From: Candidatus Atribacteria bacterium UBA6251
GTDB taxonomy: Bacteria > Atribacterota > Phoenicimicrobiia > Phoenicimicrobiales > Phoenicimicrobiaceae
Length of the DNA: 11,203 bases
Assembly (NCBI GenBank): GCA_002441285.1
Contig: DJVR01000025.1
Coordinates: forward strand, 1-11,203
Direction of reading: 5' to 3'
Position numbers and translations under genes: made by a program. Under the pieces are notes generated by a model. That model was given only the letters and a program-made list of their open reading frames with translations. It did no database searches and was not told the DNA's origin. Positions 1-8,000 of the stretch are shown piece by piece. The first letter of the stretch is position 1. The number at the start of each line of letters is the position of its first letter.

Positions 1-80
1 GTTAGCTAGTTTAATACTAATAATTTATTAACTAATTAACCAGCTAACCAAGTAACTAACTAACTAACGAACCAATAATA
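1..80 (-). repeat. GTTA tetranucleotide-rich hairpin element in the 3' part of rnpB
   Basis: On the minus strand this reads as repeated GTTA units (three in tandem at about 69-57, then GTTAC, GGTTAGCTGG and GTTAATTAGTTAAT). The left-most part forms an imperfect hairpin: GTTAGCT near 46-40 pairs with AGCTAAC at 7-1, with further AT pairing inward. It begins exactly where the conserved 3' domain of RNase P RNA should follow. The left boundary lies outside the window. It may be a local repeat expansion in a peripheral helix or a small inserted repeat element. Confidence 0.55.
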
Positions 81-410
81 AGGGTGGTAATCATCTATCT
101 GGGATGTAAGTTACCTTACACCTCTTGCGACCTACCCGAAGATTCAGCGGGCCACCACAACTCTTCCTATTTGGTCTTGCTCCGAGTGGGGTTTGCTAAG
201 CTTGTTAGTCACCTAACAACTGGTAGGCTCTTACCCTGCCTTTTCACCTTTGCCTGGTAAAAATATACCAGGTTGTGTATTTTCTGTAGCACTTTCCTTG
301 AGGTTACCCTCACTGGGTATTACCCAGCACTTTGCCCTGCGGAGCTCGGACTTTCCTCGAAAGAAGATATCCCTCTTCCGCGATTACCTGATCTACTTTA
401 ATCTCTGTTG
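1..410 (-). ncRNA. rnpB: RNase P RNA (class A type), 3' end not reached in the window
   Basis: Catalytic RNA subunit of RNase P, which removes the 5' leader from pre-tRNAs. On the minus strand it shows the hallmark segments in the correct order: GAGGAAAGTCC followed by GAGCTCC (358-341), the GGAAAGTGCTACAGAAAATAC block (about 297-276), AAAGGTGAAAAGGC (about 251-238), CCCACTCGGAGCAAGACCAA (190-171), and GGTGGCCCGCTGA with TTCGGGTAGG (about 155-124). A small P3-like hairpin, GAAGA-loop-TCTTC, precedes the first block. The 5' end near 410 is set by the promoter at 417-445. The 3' strands of P4 (expected to resemble ACAGAAC.CGGCTTA), P2 and P1 are not present. After ATGATTACCACCC (about 94-82) the sequence turns into AT-rich GTTA repeats that run to the window edge. 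The gene therefore continues to the left, or its 3' end is altered. Confidence 0.93.
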
Positions 411-416
411 CATAAA

Positions 417-445
417 AAGATAACACGATAAATTTAAAAAGTCAA
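417..445 (-). promoter_or_regulatory. Sigma-A-type promoter of rnpB
   Basis: On the minus strand TTGACT (445-440), a 17-base spacer and TATCTT (422-417) form a good housekeeping promoter. Initiation about 7 bases downstream gives a start near 410, just before the P1 strand of rnpB. The promoter lies in the short gap after the stop codon of the zinc-ribbon gene, so rnpB can be transcribed independently of it. Confidence 0.7.
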
Positions 446-455
446 ATGGAAATTT

Positions 456-1169
456 TTATTCTTTCCACACCAGAATTCTATCACAATTGGGGCAAGTTAC
501 GATTATCTCAGCTTTTTTCAATTGATATATAGTATCACTGGGTAAATTAAGATAACAACCCGGGCAAATAGCTTCGTCAACTTCCATTATGGCTTTGCCT
601 TCTTTTCCTCTTTTTAACATTTCGTACTCGGAAAGTAAGCGCTTATCCGTAATTTTTTCTATTACCTTTTCCCGCAAGTTATAAGTATTCCTAATTCTTT
701 CTTTTATTTCAGCAATACTTACATTTATTTCCTGTTCATATTTATTTAAGCATTTTTCTTGTTTATTCATTTCTTCTTCCAGTTGACTAATCTCTTTGTG
801 AAAATCTTCAATTTCTATCATCAAGTCCAGCAAATTATTTTCCATTAATTTTTTTTCTTCTTTATAATTTTCTATGGTGGATTGCAATTGTCTTAATTCT
901 TTTATATCCGTTATTTTCCCACCATATAAATCTTGTTGATGTTTCATAATCTTATTAGATTTTTCGGATAAATCTAATTCTTTTCGACTCAATTTTACTT
1001 GCATATCTTTCAATGTTTTCTTTTTTTCTTTCAAACATTTCTTGGTTTTCTCTAATTCTTGTTTAATCTCTTCCAGCTTTAAAGGCAATTCTTTCTCTTT
1101 TCCCTCATCATCGCTTATCTTGTCATCTATTTTTTGTAATTCTAGAAGTATTTTTAATTGCTCTTTCAA
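456..1169 (-). CDS. Coiled-coil protein with C-terminal C4 zinc ribbon
   Basis: A 237-residue protein of the bacterial zinc-ribbon family formerly called DUF164. Residues about 1-185 are highly charged and strongly heptad-like, predicting a long antiparallel coiled-coil hairpin. The C-terminus carries a zinc ribbon with CPGC (C202, C205) and CPNC (C226, C229). There is no signal peptide or membrane segment, so it should be cytoplasmic. The family is widespread, and its exact role is not settled; nucleic-acid or protein-assembly roles have been proposed from the fold. The start is TTG at 1169, chosen because AGGGAGG lies 9 bases upstream (1185-1179). It sits between the terminator after the tRNA and rnpB. 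I see no clear promoter of its own in the 45 bases after that terminator, so readthrough may feed it. Confidence 0.88.
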   Translation of the reverse strand: MKEQLKILLELQKIDDKISDDEGKEKELPLKLEEIKQELEKTKKCLKEKKKTLKDMQVKLSRKELDLSEKSNKIMKHQQDLYGGKITDIKELRQLQSTIENYKEEKKLMENNLLDLMIEIEDFHKEISQLEEEMNKQEKCLNKYEQEINVSIAEIKERIRNTYNLREKVIEKITDKRLLSEYEMLKRGKEGKAIMEVDEAICPGCYLNLPSDTIYQLKKAEIIVTCPNCDRILVWKE

Positions 1170-1178
1170 AATATATTT

Positions 1179-1185
1179 CCTCCCT
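1179..1185 (-). promoter_or_regulatory. Ribosome binding site that fixes a TTG start
   Basis: AGGGAGG on the minus strand lies 9 bases before the TTG at 1169. No ATG or GTG near this position has a comparable site, so the TTG start of the zinc-ribbon gene is well supported. Confidence 0.7.
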
Positions 1186-1204
1186 TTTCTAGCTATATTC
1201 TTTT

Positions 1205-1250
1205 CTGAAATAAAAAAGCCTTACCTCTTACTAAGAAGAAGTAAGGCTTT
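1205..1250 (-). terminator. Rho-independent terminator after the tRNA
   Basis: A perfect 10-bp stem (AAAGCCTTAC at 1215-1224 with GTAAGGCTTT at 1241-1250) encloses a 16-base loop that can pair further (TCTT/AAGA). On the minus strand it is followed by TTTTTTATTT, a good U-tract; the plus-strand side has a poorer tract. It lies about 60 bases past the tRNA 3' end. It should end tRNA transcripts and any readthrough from rlmN, which has no terminator of its own. Confidence 0.8.
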
Positions 1251-1312
1251 ACTTTTATAATGACTTATTTTTTTAAATTTTTTCAATTTTGAAATAACCT
1301 TCATTTAATTTT

Positions 1313-1388
1313 TGGTGGGCCCACCTGGGATCGAACCAGGGACCGACCGGTTATGAGCCGGTTGCTCTACCAGCTGAGCTATGGGCCC
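1313..1388 (-). tRNA. tRNA with CAU anticodon, probably tRNA-Ile2 (lysidine type)
   Basis: A complete 76-base cloverleaf with encoded CCA: acceptor GGGCCCA/TGGGCCC, D arm GCTC-AGCTGGTA-GAGC, anticodon stem ACCGG/CCGGT with loop CTCATAA (CAT at 1355-1353), T arm with GTTCGATCC, discriminator A. A CAU anticodon may be Met, initiator Met or Ile2. The first acceptor pair is G-C, so the C1-A72 mismatch of bacterial initiators is absent. C4-G69 and C5-G68, which TilS favours in E. coli tRNA-Ile2, are both present, whereas E. coli elongator Met differs there. I therefore lean to Ile2, whose C34 would be changed to lysidine to read AUA; elongator Met is the alternative. Confidence 0.93.
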
Positions 1389-1417
1389 TTGCTTAAGTGT
1401 TTAATTTCTTCTTTAAG

Positions 1418-1445
1418 AGTATATCAGAAATAGTCTTAAAGTCAA
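1418..1445 (-). promoter_or_regulatory. Sigma-A-type promoter of the tRNA gene
   Basis: TTGACT (1445-1440), a 16-base spacer and TATACT (1423-1418) on the minus strand. Initiation near 1411 gives a leader of about 23 bases before the tRNA 5' end. The -35 box overlaps the TGA stop codon of rlmN (1444-1442), so the tRNA has its own promoter packed against the upstream gene. Confidence 0.7.
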
Positions 1446-2521
1446 TAATATTTTATTCCATCTCTAAAGCTATTTTTATGGATTTGGTCATTTTCTTGAT
1501 AAAGAGCCTTTAATTGCCCACAAGCAGCCAAAATATTATCGCCTTTAGATTTTCTTGTGGTAGTTTTAATCCCCTTTTTTATTAAAAAATCTTTAAATCT
1601 TTTTGCCTGCTGAAAAGAAGATGGTTTTAAATTAGAAGAAAAAAGAGGATTAAAAATAATTAAATTTACTTTAAAATTATATCCTTGAAGTAATTGAGTT
1701 AACATTTCTGCCTGTACCATTGAGTCATTTACCCCTTCAATTAAGATATATTCGAAAGTAATCTGTCGATTGGTTTTTTTAACATAATTTTTACAGGTTT
1801 CCAATAACTCCTTAAGAGGATATTTACGATTCACTGGCATTAACTCAGACCTTAACTTATCTTCTGGAGCATGTAATGATATAGATAATTCTATTTGCCA
1901 GTTGAGCTCTTGCAATTTATTAATAGCTGGTATTATTCCACAGGTAGAAATAGTTATCTTTCTTGCTCCAATATTAAAAGCTTCCTTAGAATTTAAAATA
2001 TAGATTGATTTTATTACTGCATCAAAATTATCCAGTGGTTCCCCTATACCCATAAACACTATATTGTGAGGGTTAATCCCTTTAACTCTTTTAATTAATA
2101 ATACTTGATTAATTATTTCACTAACTGAAAGATTACGAAAAAAACCTTTTTTCCCACTTTCACAAAATTTACAATTATATTTACATCCTACCTGAGAGGA
2201 AATACATTCAGTTATTTTGTTCCGCTCTGAAAAGATTAATACGCTCTCAATTATACTTCCATCTTCTAATTTAAGTAAATATTTTTCCGTATTATCTTCT
2301 GATTTTAAAAGCTTAATCAATTCAACATTGTCAATATAAAAATTATCACTAAGGGTATTCCTCAACCATTCTGGAAGATTGAACATTGCCTTAAAATCTT
2401 TAACCCCTTTTTTGTACAGCCAGAAAAAAATTTGTGTTGCTCTAAAACTCCTTTCTCCTAGATTTTCCATCTCGCTTTTTAATTCATCTAAGGTAAAATT
2501 TTTAATCTCCTTGCGTCGCAT
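1442..2521 (-). CDS. rlmN: Dual-specificity RNA methyltransferase RlmN (radical SAM)
   Basis: Methylates C2 of adenine 2503 in 23S rRNA and, in characterised members, A37 of some tRNAs, by radical SAM chemistry through a methyl-cysteine intermediate. It is 359 residues, normal for the family. The N-terminal RNA-binding part covers about 1-95. The 4Fe-4S motif CxxxCxxC is C113, C117, C120. The SAM-binding GEP motif is at 160-162, ISTCGIIP at 191-198 and SLHAP at 215-219. Both mechanistic cysteines are present by motif: C106 in ECISSQVGC (E. coli C118) and C334 in ACGQL (E. coli C355). The residues after the cluster motif read ESG rather than the usual ATG or STA. The ATG at 2521 lies inside the end of the upstream flavoprotein gene (20-bp overlap), with AAGGA just before it, suggesting translational coupling. 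The alternative is a Cfr-like paralogue, but the RlmN motifs fit better. Confidence 0.93.
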   Translation of the reverse strand: MRRKEIKNFTLDELKSEMENLGERSFRATQIFFWLYKKGVKDFKAMFNLPEWLRNTLSDNFYIDNVELIKLLKSEDNTEKYLLKLEDGSIIESVLIFSERNKITECISSQVGCKYNCKFCESGKKGFFRNLSVSEIINQVLLIKRVKGINPHNIVFMGIGEPLDNFDAVIKSIYILNSKEAFNIGARKITISTCGIIPAINKLQELNWQIELSISLHAPEDKLRSELMPVNRKYPLKELLETCKNYVKKTNRQITFEYILIEGVNDSMVQAEMLTQLLQGYNFKVNLIIFNPLFSSNLKPSSFQQAKRFKDFLIKKGIKTTTRKSKGDNILAACGQLKALYQENDQIHKNSFRDGIKYY

Positions 2522-3587
2522 TTATTTCCTTCTTCCTATTTTCAATTTCAGTGTATATTCTCCTAGCAAACTCTTCCGCTCGTTTTTCTATACCTTTTAT
2601 TTTTCTAATTGAATCGGGGTCATTAGCGGAGGCCATTAAACTAAAATAAGAAGGTAAATTAAATCCTTTATTAATATTTAAAGCTCCAATAATTTGCTCA
2701 GCCAAACAATCACTACCTGAATTTCCAGAAACAATAATAGAAAATATAGTCTTTTCGCCAAAATTTACTCGTTTATAAAGCACAGTTAATCGATTAATTA
2801 CTGCCATTAATTTTGCAGATAGGGCATCATTATAATTTGGACACAACCAGAGGATAAAATCTGCTTCCTCAATAGCAGGAAGAATCTCTTCTACCATTAC
2901 TCCCCCATAAAAACAACTCTTTTCTTCACTATAATGTATACAGGTATGATAAGAACATCCCCGACAATCGACTATAGTTCCATTTTCTACATGAAGTTCC
3001 TTGGTATTTTCATAAGCTAAATTTCTTTTCACCATCTGCCATAATTGTAAGGTATTAGAAGTTTTATATGAACTGGAATGCAAAACTAATAATTTCGGAT
3101 CTTTTATGATGCTTCTTCGTTCATTTACTAATCTGTTTACTAATTCATTAGCTTTCTTTTGATAAATTTCTCGTAAAGATAAATTACCGTAAATCTTCTG
3201 CCAGGTGATAAAATTACTCAAATCATTGGTTGCTTCAACTAAAGGATGACCAAAAAACTTACAACCCATAAGATTGGATAAAAAAACTATTCGACGAGCC
3301 ATATTCTTGGTAAACAATTGATTTTGACTCTGAACGATCAGTGCTCCCTGAGAATTAGCTAGTGCTTCTTTCCCCTTTTTTTGTAAATTGTAGAAAATTT
3401 TAAATAAAGAGAAGTTAAATCCACACTCATCTAACTCTACTGCAAATAAGATTCTTTTATTTCTTAAATCTGGAATATTTAGGGCATGATCAATAGTAAC
3501 TAATTTATAATCACTAGTAGCTTCTTCAATAATCTGGGCAAATCCACTAGATATTTTATCAGGGAAAATTAAGTATAGATCTTTCAT
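2502..3587 (-). CDS. Iron-sulfur flavoprotein-like protein (flavodoxin fold) with extra N-terminal domain
   Basis: A 361-residue cytoplasmic protein. Residues about 165-345 resemble the NADPH-dependent FMN reductase/iron-sulfur flavoprotein family. They include an FMN-phosphate loop-like stretch (HSSSYKTSNT, 170-179), a cysteine cluster C208, C211, C216, C225 able to hold a 4Fe-4S centre, then EADFILWLCPNYNDALSAK (241-259), which matches the 'EAD.ii..sP.Y....sa..K' block of these flavoproteins. Residues 1-160 are a separate alpha/beta-looking domain that I do not recognise. Electron transfer or quinone/disulfide reduction is known for the family; the substrate here is unknown. Its ATG at 3587 has GAGGT 9 bases upstream. 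It starts 19 bases after the dehydrogenase-like gene ends and overlaps rlmN, so the three are probably co-transcribed. Confidence 0.75.
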   Translation of the reverse strand: MKDLYLIFPDKISSGFAQIIEEATSDYKLVTIDHALNIPDLRNKRILFAVELDECGFNFSLFKIFYNLQKKGKEALANSQGALIVQSQNQLFTKNMARRIVFLSNLMGCKFFGHPLVEATNDLSNFITWQKIYGNLSLREIYQKKANELVNRLVNERRSIIKDPKLLVLHSSSYKTSNTLQLWQMVKRNLAYENTKELHVENGTIVDCRGCSYHTCIHYSEEKSCFYGGVMVEEILPAIEEADFILWLCPNYNDALSAKLMAVINRLTVLYKRVNFGEKTIFSIIVSGNSGSDCLAEQIIGALNINKGFNLPSYFSLMASANDPDSIRKIKGIEKRAEEFARRIYTEIENRKKEINATQGD

Positions 3588-3606
3588 TTCTAATCTACCT
3601 CATAAA

Positions 3607-4884
3607 CTAAAAAAAATTTATAAATGCATTAGCTTTACTTAAAGAAAGATAGCTATTTTTAATCCTTTCCATTAAGGGAGTTGGAATATTTTGTCTTTCC
3701 AGTTCTATCCCAGTAGGATGCAATCTATTTCTTAAGCCCATATACACTCCCCCCAAAAAGGTAGCACTGTAATGCCATTTTCCCTGAATAGTAGCCAGAA
3801 TAGGTAGAACAGCAGAAGAGAAAGCAGGTGCAATATAAGGTTTATAACCTAGCTCTCTAATAGTTAAATTTGCTTTCAAAGCCTTTTTGGTAAGCATTTC
3901 TGATAAATTTTGATTATAATTTTTTATACTATTAGCTATAACTAAGCCTAGACCATGGGGTCCAAATGCTCTTCCTTCTTTATTATAATTGATAGTTTCA
4001 GAGATTTTTTGAGCATAATAACTTGCTCTTGCATACATTACTCCCAGACCATAACCTCTGATTTGTTCAGGAGCTAAACCTTTAAAATCTAATCTTCCTT
4101 CTTGATCTCTATTACTTGCTAAAAAAGCTGTTTTGCAAAGTAAGTCTACCGGATCAGAAACTACAGCGAAGATGCCTTTGAAGTAACTTTCTCGTGCCTT
4201 TTTTGCATACTCTAAAATTATTCGAGCATTGCCCTCCCATTGTTCCATACGTACATCCTTTTTCTCCGCTGAAATAGGAGGTACTCCAACAGTAGCACAA
4301 AAAATAAATAAATCACTATCAAAAAGTTCATCTTTCTCTACTATATGTACTTGGGGGAATCTTTTTCTCCCAACTGGATCTATAATTTGATTAGCTTCCA
4401 TTTCCCATCTTCTAACCAATTTTTCACTTTTATCATATATACCTATATCTTTAATCCATTTTCCACCCAACAATCTTAACCCAGTAAGAATGCTACCTCC
4501 TACGTCTCCTAACCCCACTATATTAATCTTCCATAATTGGTTCCAGGGAAATTTATCAGTTAACACTTTTTGCCATTCTGGATATGCAGTGTTAAGCATA
4601 CAAACTCTTTTTTTCTTAATCATATTCACCAACCATTCAGGTAAATTATTGTTTCTTTTTGGAGCTTTTTGAATTAATTTAATCCCTTCTTCTTTTAAAA
4701 ATAATAGAGATGGGTCACTGGCACAAAAACTTCTACGGGATTTTAAAGGATTAATTCGGGTAAGAGCATAGATGGTCTCTGAAGATTCCTTTACTTCTTT
4801 CTCGGATACTCTTTGTAATTTATTATATTCCTCTGAAGAGATCAGGAATTTATTTTGCAGTTGGTAATAAAACATTTTTGTCAC
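3607..4884 (-). CDS. Divergent lactate/malate dehydrogenase-like protein
   Basis: A 425-residue protein; classical LDH/MDH enzymes are about 310-330. Residues 1-117 are an unrecognised extension. The Rossmann domain follows: GLGDVG at 124-129 after beta-strand INIV, and D151 at the end of the second strand, which favours NAD over NADP. R212 fits the mobile-loop arginine. VVSDPVD (241-247) matches VVSNPVD with Asn changed to Asp. GPHG (308-311) matches the GEHG motif carrying the catalytic His (H310). The segment GLGVMYARAS (279-288) aligns with LDH G.GT.LD.AR; there the catalytic Asp168 reads Ala285 and the substrate Arg171 reads Ser288. Normal LDH/MDH chemistry is therefore doubtful. The listed start is GTG; an ATG nine bases inside (4875), preceded by AAGAGTG, is equally possible. 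It is the first gene of the cluster with the flavoprotein and rlmN. Confidence 0.75.
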   Translation of the reverse strand: MTKMFYYQLQNKFLISSEEYNKLQRVSEKEVKESSETIYALTRINPLKSRRSFCASDPSLLFLKEEGIKLIQKAPKRNNNLPEWLVNMIKKKRVCMLNTAYPEWQKVLTDKFPWNQLWKINIVGLGDVGGSILTGLRLLGGKWIKDIGIYDKSEKLVRRWEMEANQIIDPVGRKRFPQVHIVEKDELFDSDLFIFCATVGVPPISAEKKDVRMEQWEGNARIILEYAKKARESYFKGIFAVVSDPVDLLCKTAFLASNRDQEGRLDFKGLAPEQIRGYGLGVMYARASYYAQKISETINYNKEGRAFGPHGLGLVIANSIKNYNQNLSEMLTKKALKANLTIRELGYKPYIAPAFSSAVLPILATIQGKWHYSATFLGGVYMGLRNRLHPTGIELERQNIPTPLMERIKNSYLSLSKANAFINFF

Positions 4885-4925
4885 TCTTTTATTTATATGT
4901 ATAACTTAATAAAAAGTTGTTATTT

Positions 4926-4939
4926 CCTTTCTAGAAAGG
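4926..4939. promoter_or_regulatory. 14-bp perfect palindrome, possible operator
   Basis: CCTTTCTAGAAAGG is a perfect two-fold symmetric site about 42 bases upstream of the dehydrogenase-like start. There is no loop, so it suits a dimeric DNA-binding protein better than an RNA hairpin. A TATAAT hexamer on the minus strand (5007-5002) lies upstream of it but lacks a convincing -35. The rest of the gap 4885-5019 is A/T runs without a GC-rich terminator. Confidence 0.3.
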
Positions 4940-5019
4940 TATGGTTAATTAATCATTCAAACTTTTTTTTAAAAAATATTAAATTGCTTGTCTTCAATCA
5001 GATTATACTATAGTGATAT

Positions 5020-8000
5020 TTATCTATTTACAATTTCTTTATTTCTTTCTAATAGCTCAAGATCGTTCAGCAAATAATGAGATGGGCTAATATTCAAATT
5101 ATACTCCAAACCCTCTCCCTGGTCAGGACAACGAGGATAAATAATTATTTCTCCTAAACGGCTAAGAGTTAATTTTTGTTGCCGCCTGCCTTGAAATTCC
5201 TCTTCTAAAGTTTTTAGAATATTCCAGGCATTCTCCATACATATTTTAGAAAATTCATAAATAATCTTTCCGGAAACATTTTTAATAAAAGAGGGAAAAG
5301 CATAGGGTAAAATTAAATTAATGGATTTAACTAAGTTTCCTTGATAATGTCTTGCTCTTTTTATAGCATCTCCCCCTATAAAGGGATATAATTCACTCTC
5401 ATTAAACCATAATCTTAAATTAGGAATAAAATATACCGAATCAACTTCTCTATTTAAAATAGACGCAATTTCTTTTCCACTCCCCGACAATGCACCCACT
5501 ACAATTTTTTTAACTTGAATAGAGTATTTGTGAAATAGTGGCTCTAAAGTTTTGATTCTATATCCTTTATGTAAATAATCATCAACTAGTATTACTGGCA
5601 TATTAAAAGAGCGAACTACCTTCACTTGGTTATCTAAACTCAAATAATTAGGAAAGGCATCAATGTTGAAAGTTCTTACATCAGAATGAAATGTCTTTTC
5701 AGTATGCAAGGATTTAGTAACTGTATTAGGAACTACCATTTTATGTAAAATCTTTCCAAAAGGAACACACATTGCTTCTCCCAGTACTCTCGGAACTTGA
5801 GGAATGAATGAAACATTATTTAATTGACAGATCTTCTTAACAATCATCTGATTAATAAAGTTAATCTGAAAGGGCAAAACGATATTCCCAGGATAAAAGG
5901 TAGTAATTGATTTCAATATTTTTTTTCTAGACTTAATAATGGCTTCTTTTATTTTAGAACTCTGATTAAAGGGTTCCTTGATCACACTCTCGGTTTCTAA
6001 ATTAATGATACAAGGTTTATTTATATCCACTACTAAAATAGTTTTTTTATCTTCTTTAAAGGGTAAAGAATAAAATCCCATCAATTCTAAATTTTCGTTA
6101 AGTGAACCTGTAGTATAGAAATCAAGAATATTTCTAAAAATTGCATAACCATAATCTTTAGAAATACAAAAAGATAGAGTTTCAGTAAGAACAATCTGTT
6201 CTAAATTTTCTATTTCTAGATTATTCTTCACCCTATTAGTAATAAATACCCCTTCAATTAAGATTATTCTGCCTACTGCATTCTCTCTAATGTATTCTGA
6301 AATCAGATTATTTTTAAATTCTTGATAAAGATTGCTAGAACGAACCCAATGAAAAGCAGAAAATCCCAATACCTTTCCTTGATGTTCTAAATCTTTAAGT
6401 ACTAAAATTCGAAAATTAGATTTATTAATAAGAGATTTAAAACTCCTTAAAATCTCTTTCTTTTTAGAATAAGAAAATATTTGCTCACACAACTCCTCCA
6501 TTTCTTTTAAAGATACATCTTCCATAAGTTGGATATCCAAAGAAATAGTTTGCATAACTCCTTTAAACTGTGGTTCTCTTTGATATAAACTATTAGCATA
6601 AATATACTTCTGAGCCAAAGGATCGACAAATTTTGAAATATCTCGATTTTCATCAATATAACCTCTTATTTGACTAGAACTTATCTCTTCATATTCAGAT
6701 ACCAGATTAAGTTTAATAATTTCCTTATCTATCTTCTTTAATACTTCAGATAAATTATTTTTATTATCCTGATAGCCACCCTGAGGTAATCTATCAAAAA
6801 TGATATGCGGAAAAGTATGAATGGAATTTTGGGTCTTTTCTTTTTGATAAGAAGACGCATTGGTTAAAACGTCACTTCCTACTACTATAAATACTTCAGA
6901 AGAAGGGAAGTTTTCTCTTAAAAGCTTTAGGTCATCTGAATTGGCAATATTTACCGGCAAATCCTCTGGATATAAAAATACCTTTAACTCATCCGCAATA
7001 GAAAGATTAATAATATTCTTGCGGTAAAAATGGGCTTGGGTCCTTTTGGACCAGGAAAATTCATCAACTGCTAGGTATACTTCAAAACCGAGAGAAGCTA
7101 AGGTTTTAACTATCTCTTTATGACTCAAAGAAAAAGGATCAAAGGATCCAGGGAAAAAAGCTACTTTAGAGGGAACATCAACATCCATAGATCCCTTACT
7201 AAAACTATAATCACTAATAAATTTATAAATATAACTAAGCCCATTACAATTACTTAAAAACATTAGTCCTGTATCATTTACCTGGTTTAATAAGGTTAAA
7301 ATCTTTTTAGCCATAAGTCGAAAAAGCCTATTCTTTTCTTCTAGGCTTAGATGTTTCGAGCCAAATAATTCCCGACCAATAACCCTAAAAGCTTCTTGCC
7401 TTACCTGCAAACTATAATGTACCAGTCCATTTAGAAGAATGCCTACTATCTTTTGCAGTCTATTTTGAAAAACAGATTCCTCCTCTGCGAATCTTTCTCG
7501 ATAAGGTGGATAAAAGGCAATAATTATTCCAATAGTTCTTAGCAATAAAGAGGTTAACCGAGGCTCAGTTTGTTTTACTTTCTCAACTAATTCATAAATA
7601 ATATCTTCTAATTCACGAGGAGGAAGATAATTTATTAACTGACCCAAATAGTAAGGAATATACTTAGTAAATTGATAGTCCTCCATCTCCAGAGCTCTTA
7701 ACAATTCAATAATAATCTCATTTCTCTGCTCTAAAGATAGATTGGAAATTAATTTTATTAAAGCCTGGCCTGCTAAATTCCTGATTGCTTCTTCTCCACT
7801 TACTTTCAAAATATTACAAAAATGAAGAGCAGTATATATTTCCTCCCTTTTAGCGCCTAAAACATAATTTAATAAAAGCTCTATTTGTATTTTTTTTACT
7901 ATCCAACAAGTAGAAGTCTTTAAATTACTTAAAAAGATGGTTTGAATTTTGTTTAAATCATTTTTATAAAATTTATAATACTTTTCAATTAAATCTTTTT

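Noticed and set aside
1..70. TAAC/GTTA repeats as a CRISPR array or tandem-repeat origin
   Set aside because: The units are four bases and irregular, with no spacer pattern or DnaA boxes. They sit in the 3' part of rnpB, so an rnpB expansion explains them better.
1042..4672. Plus-strand open frames at 1042-1260, 2379-2612 and 4490-4672
   Set aside because: They lie opposite well-supported minus-strand genes, lack ribosome binding sites and have low-complexity Ser/Phe/Leu-rich translations typical of antisense shadows.
4960..4985. T-run/A-run near 4971-4980 as a terminator for the giant gene
   Set aside because: It is only A/T pairing with no GC-rich stem, so it is not a credible intrinsic terminator.
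5002..5007. TATAAT on the minus strand upstream of the dehydrogenase-like gene
   Set aside because: No acceptable -35 at normal spacing (nearest is TTGTAA with a 20-base spacer), so it is not called as a promoter.
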